64,000 nucleotides of DNA from Fen-1245 sp963835535 (GTDB lineage: Bacteria > Gemmatimonadota > Gemmatimonadetes > Gemmatimonadales > JACORV01): NCBI GenBank assembly GCA_963835535.1, contig CAWIFL010000005.1:558001-622000 (forward strand), in the 5' to 3' direction. Made by a program: the position numbers and the translations under genes. This document shows positions 1 to 7,315 of the stretch, one piece after another. The notes beneath the pieces were generated by a model. The model was not told the DNA's origin, ran no database searches, and worked only from the letters and a program-made list of their open reading frames with translations. Position 1 is the stretch's first letter. The number at the start of each line of letters is the position of its first letter.

Positions 1-2
1 AC

Positions 3-2771
3 GGGACGGTGATCAACGTTTCGGTCACGCTGTCACCGATCCGGGATGCGCGCGGAGCGCTCGCCGGGTCCTCCCGGATCTTCCGCGACGTCACCGCGCA
101 GAAGCGGGCCGAGCACGAGCTGCGGCAGAGCGAGGCCTTCTACCGGAGCCTCTTCGAGAACTTGTCCGACTGCATCTTCATCGTGGACGTCACCCCGGAC
201 CAGCGTTTCAAGCTCGTGAGCTTCAACCCTGCGGAGGAACGCGCCGTCGGGATGACGACGGCACAGGTCGCGGGCCGATTCACGGACGACCTCTTTCCGA
301 AAGGCATCGCCGAGCAGCTGAACGGCAACTATCGCAGGTGCCTCGAGGAGCGCCGCATCACGCACTACGAGGAGGTGCTCGATCTCCCGAAGGGCAAGGT
401 GCCCTTCCTCACCACCTTGATTCCCCTCGCAGCGGCCAATGGCCGGATCCACAGGATCATCGGCGTCGCGTCGGACATCTCCGAGCGCAAGCAGACCGAG
501 GAGGCGCTGCAGGCCAGCGAGACGCACTATCGGTCGCTGATCGAACACGGCATGGACCAGGTCACCATCATGGGCGCCGACGGCCGGTTCACCTACGCCA
601 GCCCCTCGGTGACTCGGCTGCTCGGCTACGATCCTCGCGAGCTGATCGGACAGGTCGGGTTCGGCTACGTGCACCCGGATGACGTGACGAAGGTGCAGGC
701 CGCCTTTGGCAGGGCGCTGCAGGGTGAAACGGCCGAGATCCGCGAGCTCTTTCGATTCCGGCACAAGGACGGTTCCTGGCGGGTGTTCGAGTCGGTCGTC
801 ACGAACCTGCTGAGCGAGCCTACCGTGGCGGGGGTGGTGATCAATTCCCGTGACGTCACGGACCGGACGCGCGCCGAGGAGGCGCTACGCCAGGAGCAGT
901 TCCTGGTGAGCACGCTCATGGAGAACATTCCCGACTCGATCTACTTCAAGGACGCCGCGAGCCGCTTCGTGCGAATCAACCGCAACATGGCGCGGCTGTT
1001 CGGCCTGAGCGATCCCGCCCAGGCCGTGGGCAAGAGCGACCTCGATTACTTCGCCCCGGACCACGCCGGGGCGGCCCTGGAAACCGAGCGGCAAGTCATG
1101 CGCACGGGCCGGCCGGCCGTGGACATCGAGGAGCTGGAGACCTGGCCGGACCGCCCCAACACCTGGGTTTCGAGCACCAAGATGCCGCTGCGCGATGCCG
1201 CCGGCGTGATCATCGGCACGTTCGGCATCTCGCGCGACATCACGAACCGCAAGGGGGCCGAGGAAGCGCTGCGCCGGTCGGAGGCCGACTACCGCGGCCT
1301 GGTGGACCACGCGCCGCTCGGCGTCTATCGCTCGACGCGGGATGGGCGGTTCCTCACCGTGAACGCGGCGCTCGTGTCCATGCTCGGCTATGACTCGGCC
1401 GAGGAGCTGCTGCGCCTAGACATGGGGCGTGACGTGTACGCCGATCCCGAGGAGCGGGAACGGGCGATCCGCGAGAGCCGGCCTCATGTCGAGGTGGAGT
1501 GGAAGCGGCGCGATGGAACTCGCATTCTCGTGCAGTTAAGCTCCCGGGCGATCCCGGGACCGCCCGGCGAGGGCGAGTGCTTCGAGGGGATGGTCCAGGA
1601 CGTGACCGAGCAGCGGAGCATCGAGAACCAGTTCCGCCAGGCCCAGCGGCTGGAAGCCGTGGGGCGGCTGGCCGGCGGCATCGCGCACGATTTCAACAAC
1701 GTGCTCACCGCGATCGCCGGCTACAGCGACCTCCTGATCGAGGCGCTTCCTCCGGGGGATCCGAAGCGGGAGGACGTGCTGGAGATCAGGGCCGCCGCCC
1801 AGCGGGCCGCGGGCCTGACCCGGCAGCTGCTCGCCTTCAGTCGCAAGCAGGTGCTCCAGACGAGCGTGCTGGATCTCAACGCCGTGGTCCGCACGCTGGA
1901 GAAGATGCTCCAGCGGCTGATCGGCGAGGACGTGAAGCTCGAGACCTCGCTGAGTTCCGCTCTGGGCGCGGTGCGGGCCGATCCGGGGCAGCTCGAGCAG
2001 GTCATCCTGAACCTCGCCGTGAACTCGCGGGATGCGATGCCCGGCGGCGGGCGGCTCACCATCGAGACGGCCAACGTGGACCTCGACGAGGCCTATGCCC
2101 GCGAGCATCCTGGCGTGGAGCCGGGCAGGTACGTCCTGCTGGCGATGAGCGACACGGGCATCGGGATGAGTGCCGAGACCAGGTCCCACATCTTCGAGCC
2201 GTTCTTCACGACCAAGGAGGTGGGGACGGGCACCGGCCTCGGCCTGGCGACGGTGTACGGGATCGTCAAGCAGAGCGGCGGCCACGTGTGGGTCTACAGC
2301 GAGCCGGAGCGTGGCGCGACGTTCAAGATCTATCTGCCGCAGGTGGACGAGCTGCCGGAGCCGGCGAGCCCGGCGTCACCGGTGGAGCCGGCGGCCGGGG
2401 GCCGGGAGACGGTGCTTCTGGCCGAGGACGACTCCTCGGTCCGGGCCGTCGTGTCGGATGTCCTGACGCAGAAAGGCTATCGGGTGCTGCGGGCGCCGGA
2501 CGGCCAGAGCGCCCTGGAGATGGCCCGGGCGCAGCCGGGGGAGATTCACCTCCTCGTCACGGACCTCGTCATGCCCGGGATGACGGGGCGCGAGCTCGCG
2601 GAAGCCCTCCGGGCCCAACGCCCCGGCGTGCGTGTCCTCTACATGTCCGGATACACCGATGACGCGGTCGTGCGCCACGGCGTGCTGGCGGAGGGCCTCC
2701 CCTATCTGCAGAAGCCTTTCACGCCGGCCGCGCTGGCCCATAAGGTCCGCGAGCTGCTGGATCGGCCCTGA
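3..2771 (+). CDS. Multi-PAS hybrid sensor histidine kinase (5' truncated by window edge)
   Basis: Cytoplasmic-looking hybrid kinase that would sense a signal through PAS domains and autophosphorylate. The frame is open to the first base; the first residues match the end of a PAS domain inside the 7316-11506 kinase, so the real start lies upstream and the GTG at 9 is internal. Counting from that GTG, four complete PAS domains follow (about 38-165, 165-290, 290-410, 415-540), then HisKA with AHDFNN (His560), HATPase_c (about 655-785) and a receiver with LLVTDLVMPG (Asp852). The next kinase gene starts 1 nt after the stop, implying an operon with it and the NarL-type regulator. Long stretches are nearly identical to the 7316 kinase, pointing to duplication or gene conversion. 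Confidence 0.93.
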   Translation, partial: GTVINVSVTLSPIRDARGALAGSSRIFRDVTAQKRAEHELRQSEAFYRSLFENLSDCIFIVDVTPDQRFKLVSFNPAEERAVGMTTAQVAGRFTDDLFPKGIAEQLNGNYRRCLEERRITHYEEVLDLPKGKVPFLTTLIPLAAANGRIHRIIGVASDISERKQTEEALQASETHYRSLIEHGMDQVTIMGADGRFTYASPSVTRLLGYDPRELIGQVGFGYVHPDDVTKVQAAFGRALQGETAEIRELFRFRHKDGSWRVFESVVTNLLSEPTVAGVVINSRDVTDRTRAEEALRQEQFLVSTLMENIPDSIYFKDAASRFVRINRNMARLFGLSDPAQAVGKSDLDYFAPDHAGAALETERQVMRTGRPAVDIEELETWPDRPNTWVSSTKMPLRDAAGVIIGTFGISRDITNRKGAEEALRRSEADYRGLVDHAPLGVYRSTRDGRFLTVNAALVSMLGYDSAEELLRLDMGRDVYADPEERERAIRESRPHVEVEWKRRDGTRILVQLSSRAIPGPPGEGECFEGMVQDVTEQRSIENQFRQAQRLEAVGRLAGGIAHDFNNVLTAIAGYSDLLIEALPPGDPKREDVLEIRAAAQRAAGLTRQLLAFSRKQVLQTSVLDLNAVVRTLEKMLQRLIGEDVKLETSLSSALGAVRADPGQLEQVILNLAVNSRDAMPGGGRLTIETANVDLDEAYAREHPGVEPGRYVLLAMSDTGIGMSAETRSHIFEPFFTTKEVGTGTGLGLATVYGIVKQSGGHVWVYSEPERGATFKIYLPQVDELPEPASPASPVEPAAGGRETVLLAEDDSSVRAVVSDVLTQKGYRVLRAPDGQSALEMARAQPGEIHLLVTDLVMPGMTGRELAEALRAQRPGVRVLYMSGYTDDAVVRHGVLAEGLPYLQKPFTPAALAHKVRELLDRP

Positions 2772-2772
2772 C

Positions 2773-5088
2773 GTGCGCCGCTTTCGGCTCGCCGCCTGGG
2801 TCCGAGCGCCGGGGGCAGGTTTCCTCGTCGTCGGGGTGACCCTCTTCGCGCTGGCGAACCGCTTCGGCGGCTGGTGGGGATTCACGGACGATCAGATCGA
2901 GCTGGCGGGTATCCTGATCGCCTCCGTCGGCGCTTTGGCGTACGTCGGCTCGCGCCGCGCGACCCTTCGCCAACTCCACCTCGATGAATCCGAGCTGCTC
3001 CTGCTCGCGTCGCAGATGCCGGCGGACGTGTGGACGACGGATACCGAGCTTCGGTTCACGTCGGTATCGGGGGCGCTGCTCGCCCGGCTCGATTCCCCGG
3101 AACTGCGCGTGCCGGGCCGCACGGTCTACGAGGTCTTCGGCACTCGGGACGTCGGCCACCCGGTCATCGCGGCGCACCTGAAAGCCCTCCGGGGCGAGTC
3201 CGCCACCTACGAGCGCGTCGTGGGTGACCTGGTGCTCGAAGGTCGTGTGGAGCCGTTGCGTGACCAGAAGGGACGCATCATCGGATGCGTTGGAACCGCC
3301 ATGGACGTCTCGACCTGGCGGTGGGCGGAGAGCCAGGTGCGGCGCTTCGCGGCGCTGGTGCAGTCTTCGGAGGATGCGATCGTCTCCACCGACCTGGACG
3401 GGACCATCGAGAGTTGGAATCAGGCCGCGGAGCGGCTGTATGGATACTCGGCCGAGGAAATGCTCGGACGCCCGATCTCCGTCCTCGAGCCTTCGGAGCG
3501 CGCCGGCGAGGCGGCGGCGTATCGGGAGCGCTTGAGCCGGGGGGAGCGCCTGCCCCCGTATGAGACGATTCGCCGCCGGCGGGACGGAATGGCCATCGAG
3601 ATCTCGACCCATCTCTCGCCCATGCGCGACGAGGCGGGGAAGCTGATCGGCGTCTCGGCGGTCGTCCGTGACCTCACCGACCGCAGGCGCGCCGAGGCGG
3701 AGTTGGCACGCCTGGCGTCGTTTCCTCAGATGAGCCCGCTGGCCACCGTGGAGGTAGATGTCGCGGGCAGAATCTCCTTCATCAATCCCGCGGCAGAGCG
3801 GCGGTTCCCGGATCTACGGGACGCACCGTCCCTGCACCCCTTCGTGGCGGGCGCCTGGGCGCTGGTGGGCGACAGCCAGGGTGCGGGAACGCCGCTGCAC
3901 ACCCGGGAAGTGCGCGTCCGGGACAACTGGTACTTCCAGAACATCCACGCACTGCCCGATGGTTCCCATCTGCGCATCTACGCATCCGACATCACCGAGC
4001 GCAGGAAGGCCGAGGAGGCGGTGCGCGAGTCGGAGCGGCGGTTCCGCACCGTGCTCGACCAGATGCGGCTGATCGGGCTCGGCATCGACGCGTCGGCGAG
4101 GGTCACCTACTGCAACGACTATTTTGCGGAGGTGACCGGCTGGACCCGCGAGGAGCTGATCGGCTCGGATTACTTCGCGCGGTTCATTCCGCCGGGCCAC
4201 CCGGTGATGGACATGTTCAAACGCGCCGTGGCGACCGGCGCGATGCCCGCGCATTACCAGAACGAGATCCTGACGCGTACCGGTGCCCGGCGGCTCGTGG
4301 AGTGGGACAACACGCTGCTGCGCGATGAGGCGGGCCGGTTCACCAGCCTGGTTTCCATCGGGGTGGACGTGACCGAGCGCGCCAAGGCGGAGCACGAGCT
4401 ACGGCAATCGGAGGAGCGGTTGCGCGCGCTCGCCCAGCATCTCGAGTCGGCTCGCGAGGAGGAGCAAGCCCGCATCGCCCGCGAGATTCACGACGAGCTG
4501 GCCCAGTCGCTCACGGCACTGCGGCTCGACCTGTCGTGGCTGGCGAAAAGGGTGCCGGGAGCCGACCAGGCCGTGCGTGCGAAGATGACCGAGATGACCG
4601 CACTCGCCGGCGCCACAATCGAGGCGGGGCGGCGCATCGCCGCGGAGCTGCGTCCGCCGATCCTGGACGACCTCGGCCTGATCGCCGCGCTGGAGTGGTT
4701 TGTCCAGGACTTCGTCAGGCGCACCGCGCTGCACGCCACGCTCGACGCGGGGCCGCAGGAGCTGGCATTGGACGGCCGCCTGTCCGTCACGGCCTACCGG
4801 ATCGTGCAGGAGGCGCTGACCAACGTGGCCCGGCATGCGGAGGCAAAGCGCGTGACGGTGCGGCTCGGCGAGCGGGACGGCGCCCTGATCCTCGAGATCG
4901 CCGACGACGGACGGGGCATCCGCGCGGACGCGGCGGCCAGCGGGCGATCGTTCGGCGTCGTCGGCATGCGGGAGCGGGCCCTGGCGCACGGGGGTGCGCT
5001 GGAGGTCGCGAGCGCGCCCGGCGGCGGCACGGTCGTCCGGGCCACGATCCCGCTGGAGCGGCGCGAGGCGGCGCGGGGGCCGGCATGA
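2773..5088 (+). CDS. Membrane PAS sensor kinase, NarX/DegS type (HisKA_3)
   Basis: Histidine kinase of the two-component class that pairs with LuxR/NarL regulators. The GTG at 2773 is chosen because it lies 1 nt after the upstream stop and begins RRFRLAAW ahead of two hydrophobic segments (about 12-29 and 40-60); the frame is open further upstream but that part lies inside the previous gene. Four PAS domains follow (about 75-190, 190-315, 320-420, 425-550), then HisKA_3 with AREIHDELAQ (His573) and a short HATPase_c ending in GVVGMRERALAHGG. There is no receiver domain, as usual for this class. The stop overlaps the start of the regulator gene by 4 bp (ATGA), so the pair is probably translationally coupled and cognate. 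Confidence 0.93.
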   Translation: MRRFRLAAWVRAPGAGFLVVGVTLFALANRFGGWWGFTDDQIELAGILIASVGALAYVGSRRATLRQLHLDESELLLLASQMPADVWTTDTELRFTSVSGALLARLDSPELRVPGRTVYEVFGTRDVGHPVIAAHLKALRGESATYERVVGDLVLEGRVEPLRDQKGRIIGCVGTAMDVSTWRWAESQVRRFAALVQSSEDAIVSTDLDGTIESWNQAAERLYGYSAEEMLGRPISVLEPSERAGEAAAYRERLSRGERLPPYETIRRRRDGMAIEISTHLSPMRDEAGKLIGVSAVVRDLTDRRRAEAELARLASFPQMSPLATVEVDVAGRISFINPAAERRFPDLRDAPSLHPFVAGAWALVGDSQGAGTPLHTREVRVRDNWYFQNIHALPDGSHLRIYASDITERRKAEEAVRESERRFRTVLDQMRLIGLGIDASARVTYCNDYFAEVTGWTREELIGSDYFARFIPPGHPVMDMFKRAVATGAMPAHYQNEILTRTGARRLVEWDNTLLRDEAGRFTSLVSIGVDVTERAKAEHELRQSEERLRALAQHLESAREEEQARIAREIHDELAQSLTALRLDLSWLAKRVPGADQAVRAKMTEMTALAGATIEAGRRIAAELRPPILDDLGLIAALEWFVQDFVRRTALHATLDAGPQELALDGRLSVTAYRIVQEALTNVARHAEAKRVTVRLGERDGALILEIADDGRGIRADAAASGRSFGVVGMRERALAHGGALEVASAPGGGTVVRATIPLERREAARGPA

Positions 5089-5717
5089 TCCGGCTGCTGC
5101 TCGCCGACGATCACGCCGTGGTCCGGGCAGGCCTGCGGAGCCTGCTCGAGGCGAACGGGACTTTGCAGGTCGTGGCGGAGGCGGCGACCGGGGACGAGGT
5201 GCTGCGCCTGCTGCCCACGCTGACGGTCGATGTCGTCGTGCTCGACGTCTCGATGCCGGGCCCGGGCGTGTTCGAGCTGCTGCGCAGGGTCAAGGAGGAG
5301 CATCCGCGGGTGCGCACCGTCGTCCTGACGATGCACCCGGAGGATCAGTACGCGGTACGCGTGTTCCGGGCCGGCGCCTCGGCGTGCCTGTCCAAGGAGC
5401 GCTCGCCGGAACTGCTCGTCGAGGCCATCCGGAAGGCGCACGCCGGCGGCATCTTCGTCACGCCGGCTCTGGGCGAAGCGCTGGCGAGAGGTTTGGCGTC
5501 CCCGAAACGCCTGCCGTCCGGGGCGCCGCTCTCCAATCGGGAGCTGGAGGTGCTGGTGCGCCTCGCGACGGGCCAGAGCACCAAGGCGATCGCGGCCGAC
5601 CTGGGCATGAGCCCGAAGACCGTCAGCACCTACCACTCCCGCATTCGCCGGAAGCTCGGCCTGCAGTCCGACGCGGACCTCATCCGCTACGCCCTGGAAC
5701 AGCACCTCACGACCTAA
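5085..5717 (+). CDS. NarL/FixJ-family response regulator
   Basis: DNA-binding regulator and likely partner of the overlapping HisKA_3 kinase. The 210-residue protein has the usual layout: a receiver (1-120) with acidic pair ADD at 7-8, phospho-acceptor Asp53 (VVVLDVSMPG) and conserved Lys102 (CLSKERSP), then a LuxR-type helix-turn-helix from about 145 (LSNRELEVL, TKAIAADLGMSPKTVSTY). The start ATG at 5085 lies inside the previous stop. Target genes are not evident; the next downstream block begins after a 148-nt gap that carries a conserved leader. Confidence 0.95.
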   Translation: MIRLLLADDHAVVRAGLRSLLEANGTLQVVAEAATGDEVLRLLPTLTVDVVVLDVSMPGPGVFELLRRVKEEHPRVRTVVLTMHPEDQYAVRVFRAGASACLSKERSPELLVEAIRKAHAGGIFVTPALGEALARGLASPKRLPSGAPLSNRELEVLVRLATGQSTKAIAADLGMSPKTVSTYHSRIRRKLGLQSDADLIRYALEQHLTT

Positions 5718-5865
5718 CCACGATTCAGCGTGTCGGCGTTTGTAGGCCTGGCCGTACACGGCGCCGCGCTCGGGGCTGACAGCCGGTCTCACCGAAGTGC
5801 GTCACCTTTCCAGTGGTGGTGTGCAAGGGCGCGCCGCTGATCTTGCGGCAGGCGGAGGTATTCCT
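5716..5865 (+). promoter_or_regulatory. Duplicated structured leader, copy A (candidate cis-acting RNA)
   Basis: About 150 nt aligning closely, with almost no length change, to 6700-6848. Both copies contain TGTCGGC pairing with a downstream GCTGACA, a small GGCT/AGCC hairpin, and a GC hairpin (here GCCGC/GCGGC) just before a GGCGGAGG Shine-Dalgarno. Copy A ends at the GTG of the PAS relic. The shared features are upstream of the coding part, because the two downstream genes are unrelated. No known riboswitch class was recognised. It could also be the remains of a duplicated promoter region. Confidence 0.5.
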
Positions 5866-6276
5866 GTGCAACGAGGTGGACCGATCACCGGGGCGCCGAC
5901 GCAGGGCGTGACCGAGCGCCAGCGGGCGGAGCAGGCGCTGGCCCAGGAGCGGTCTCTGATGCAGGCCCTCATGAATCACATCCCTGACCATGCCTACTTC
6001 AAAGATCGCGACAGCCGCTTCATCAGAGTCAACAAGGCTCTCGCACAGCTGTTCGGTCTGAGTGACCCTGCTCAAGCGGTGGGCAAGACGGACGCGGACT
6101 TCTTTACGCCGGAGCATGCGCGGCAGGCCTACGAGGATGAGCAGCTGATCATTCGGACGGGGCGGCCGGTGACCAAGGAAGAACGGGAGACCTGGGCCGA
6201 TCGTCCCGACACCTGGGTTTCGACGGCACGCTTCGTGGCCCGCATCAAGGCGGCACTCCGGCGGGCGGCTTCCTAG
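5866..6276 (+). pseudogene. PAS-domain fragment fused to receiver-like tail (relic of a sensor gene)
   Basis: A 136-residue frame beginning at GTG 5866 behind GGCGGAGG. It carries one PAS domain close to the third PAS of the first kinase and the seventh of the 7316 kinase (NHIPDHAYFKDRDSRF, LFGLSDPAQAVGKTD). At TWVST, about nt 6222, the PAS sequence stops short and passes directly into FVARIKAALRRA, which looks like the last helix of a receiver domain. The middle of a larger gene therefore appears to have been deleted. It has no kinase core or intact receiver. Its 3' end overlaps the convergent receiver gene by 4 bp. It may still be expressed as a PAS-only protein. Confidence 0.65.
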
Positions 6277-6641
6277 GCGGCGAGGACCTCCTCGACCAGG
6301 GCGAGAAACTGGGGCGGGTCGAACGGCTTGCTGAGCGTGCGCACGGCACCGAGTGCGGTGGCCACGGCCAGGATGCTCGCGGCGTCCATGGATCCCCCGC
6401 CCGAGACGGCGATGACCCTCATCCCCGGATGGCGCAGCGCCAGCTCCCGCATGAACTCCAGGCCGTCCATGTCCGGCATGAAGAGGTCGGTGACGACCAC
6501 GTCCGCGGGCTGCGCGGCGAGCTGGCGCAGGCCCTCGGCGCCGCCATCCGCCTCCGCGGTCGTGTGCCCCGCGCGCTCCAGCAGCCGGAGCATCAAGCGC
6601 CGGACCTCCGGCTGATCGTCCACGACGAGCACTCGCGCCAT
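6273..6641 (-). CDS. Single-domain response regulator (CheY-like receiver)
   Basis: A 122-residue stand-alone receiver: acidic pair VVDDQ (8-9), phospho-acceptor Asp52 (VVVTDLFMPDMDG), SGGG in place of the usual switch Thr/Ser region, and Lys in LSKPFDP. There is no output domain, so it acts by protein contact or as a phosphate sink or relay. It is transcribed away from the 6849 receiver across a 207-nt divergent region and converges on the PAS relic. It resembles the receiver at 12643-13026 in length and in its SGGG segment, so the two are probably paralogues. Confidence 0.9.
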   Translation of the reverse strand: MARVLVVDDQPEVRRLMLRLLERAGHTTAEADGGAEGLRQLAAQPADVVVTDLFMPDMDGLEFMRELALRHPGMRVIAVSGGGSMDAASILAVATALGAVRTLSKPFDPPQFLALVEEVLAA

Positions 6642-6699
6642 CGCCTCCGAGTGTACTCCTCATCGGGCGCGGGCACAACGACATGCCCCCTCATGAACG

Positions 6700-6848
6700 A
6701 ACCCCGATAACGCGTGTCGGCTCTTGTAGGATTGGCCGCACAGCACGCCGCGCTCCAGGCTGACAGCCGATCCCGCCGGCGTGCGGCAGCTTTCGGACGG
6801 TGGTGCACGTGGGTGCGCCGCTGCTCTTGCAGCAGTCGGAGGCAATCC
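6700..6848 (+). promoter_or_regulatory. Duplicated structured leader, copy B (candidate cis-acting RNA)
   Basis: Second copy of the leader at 5716-5865. It keeps the TGTCGGC/GCTGACA pairing, the GGCT-GAC-AGCC hairpin and a hairpin next to the Shine-Dalgarno, here CTGCT/AGCAG instead of GCCGC/GCGGC. The stem is therefore kept while its bases differ, which is what a selected RNA structure would show. It ends in CGGAGG and the GTG start of the receiver gene at 6849. Confidence 0.5.
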
Positions 6849-7235
6849 GTGGACGTGTTCGTCGTCGAGGACAGTGCCCCGATGCGGCATCGGGTGGTCG
6901 AAGCGCTGGAGGAGCTGCCGGGTGTGCGCGTCGTCGGCATGGCCGAGGGCGCGGACGAGGCCGTGCCGGCGATCAAGCGCCTGAAGCCGCATTTCGTGGT
7001 GCTGGATCTGAAGCTGGCCCAGGGGAGCGGTCTGTTCGTGCTGGAGACGATCAAGCATCTCGATCCGCCTCCGGTCGTCGCCGTCCTAACGAACTATCCG
7101 CACGAGCAGTATCGGGCGCGGTGCGCGGAGATGGGGGCCGACTTCTTCTTCGACAAGGCCGCGGGCTTCGACGGCCTGCTGGGTGCGTGCCGTCGGGCGG
7201 CGGGAGTCGCGGAGGACCAGGGGGCCTGTGCCTGA
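6849..7235 (+). CDS. Single-domain response regulator (receiver)
   Basis: A 128-residue receiver starting at GTG 6849, chosen because it follows CGGAGG and begins the domain directly (MDVFVVEDSAP). The frame is open upstream, but that part is the leader. Key residues are Glu7-Asp8, phospho-acceptor Asp53 (VVLDLKLAQGSG) and Lys in FFFDKAAG. The form resembles CheY-like receivers. It overlaps a CheW-like stub by 8 nt, and the 7316 kinase begins just beyond that, so it is likely the first gene of a signalling operon running to about 13026. Confidence 0.88.
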   Translation: MDVFVVEDSAPMRHRVVEALEELPGVRVVGMAEGADEAVPAIKRLKPHFVVLDLKLAQGSGLFVLETIKHLDPPPVVAVLTNYPHEQYRARCAEMGADFFFDKAAGFDGLLGACRRAAGVAEDQGACA

Positions 7236-7314
7236 CCTGCTGGTGTTCGCGCTGGGCGAGCAGCGGTTCGCCCTGATCGCGCCGCCTCGCGTGTCGCTCG
7301 TGCGGGAGGTGTGA
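7228..7314 (+). pseudogene. CheW-like N-terminal stub (28 residues)
   Basis: A short frame from GTG 7228 to TGA 7312-7314 that reads PDLLVFALGEQRFAL followed by VSLVREV. This resembles the first beta strands of CheW and CheA regulatory domains, where LVF.LG..R(F/Y)AL leads to V.EV. The rest of the domain is missing, so this is either a relic of cheW or a short coupling peptide. It overlaps the receiver stop by 8 nt, and its own stop is 1 nt before the ATG of the large kinase, whose Shine-Dalgarno (GGGAGGTG) it contains. Confidence 0.45.
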
Positions 7315-7315
7315 G

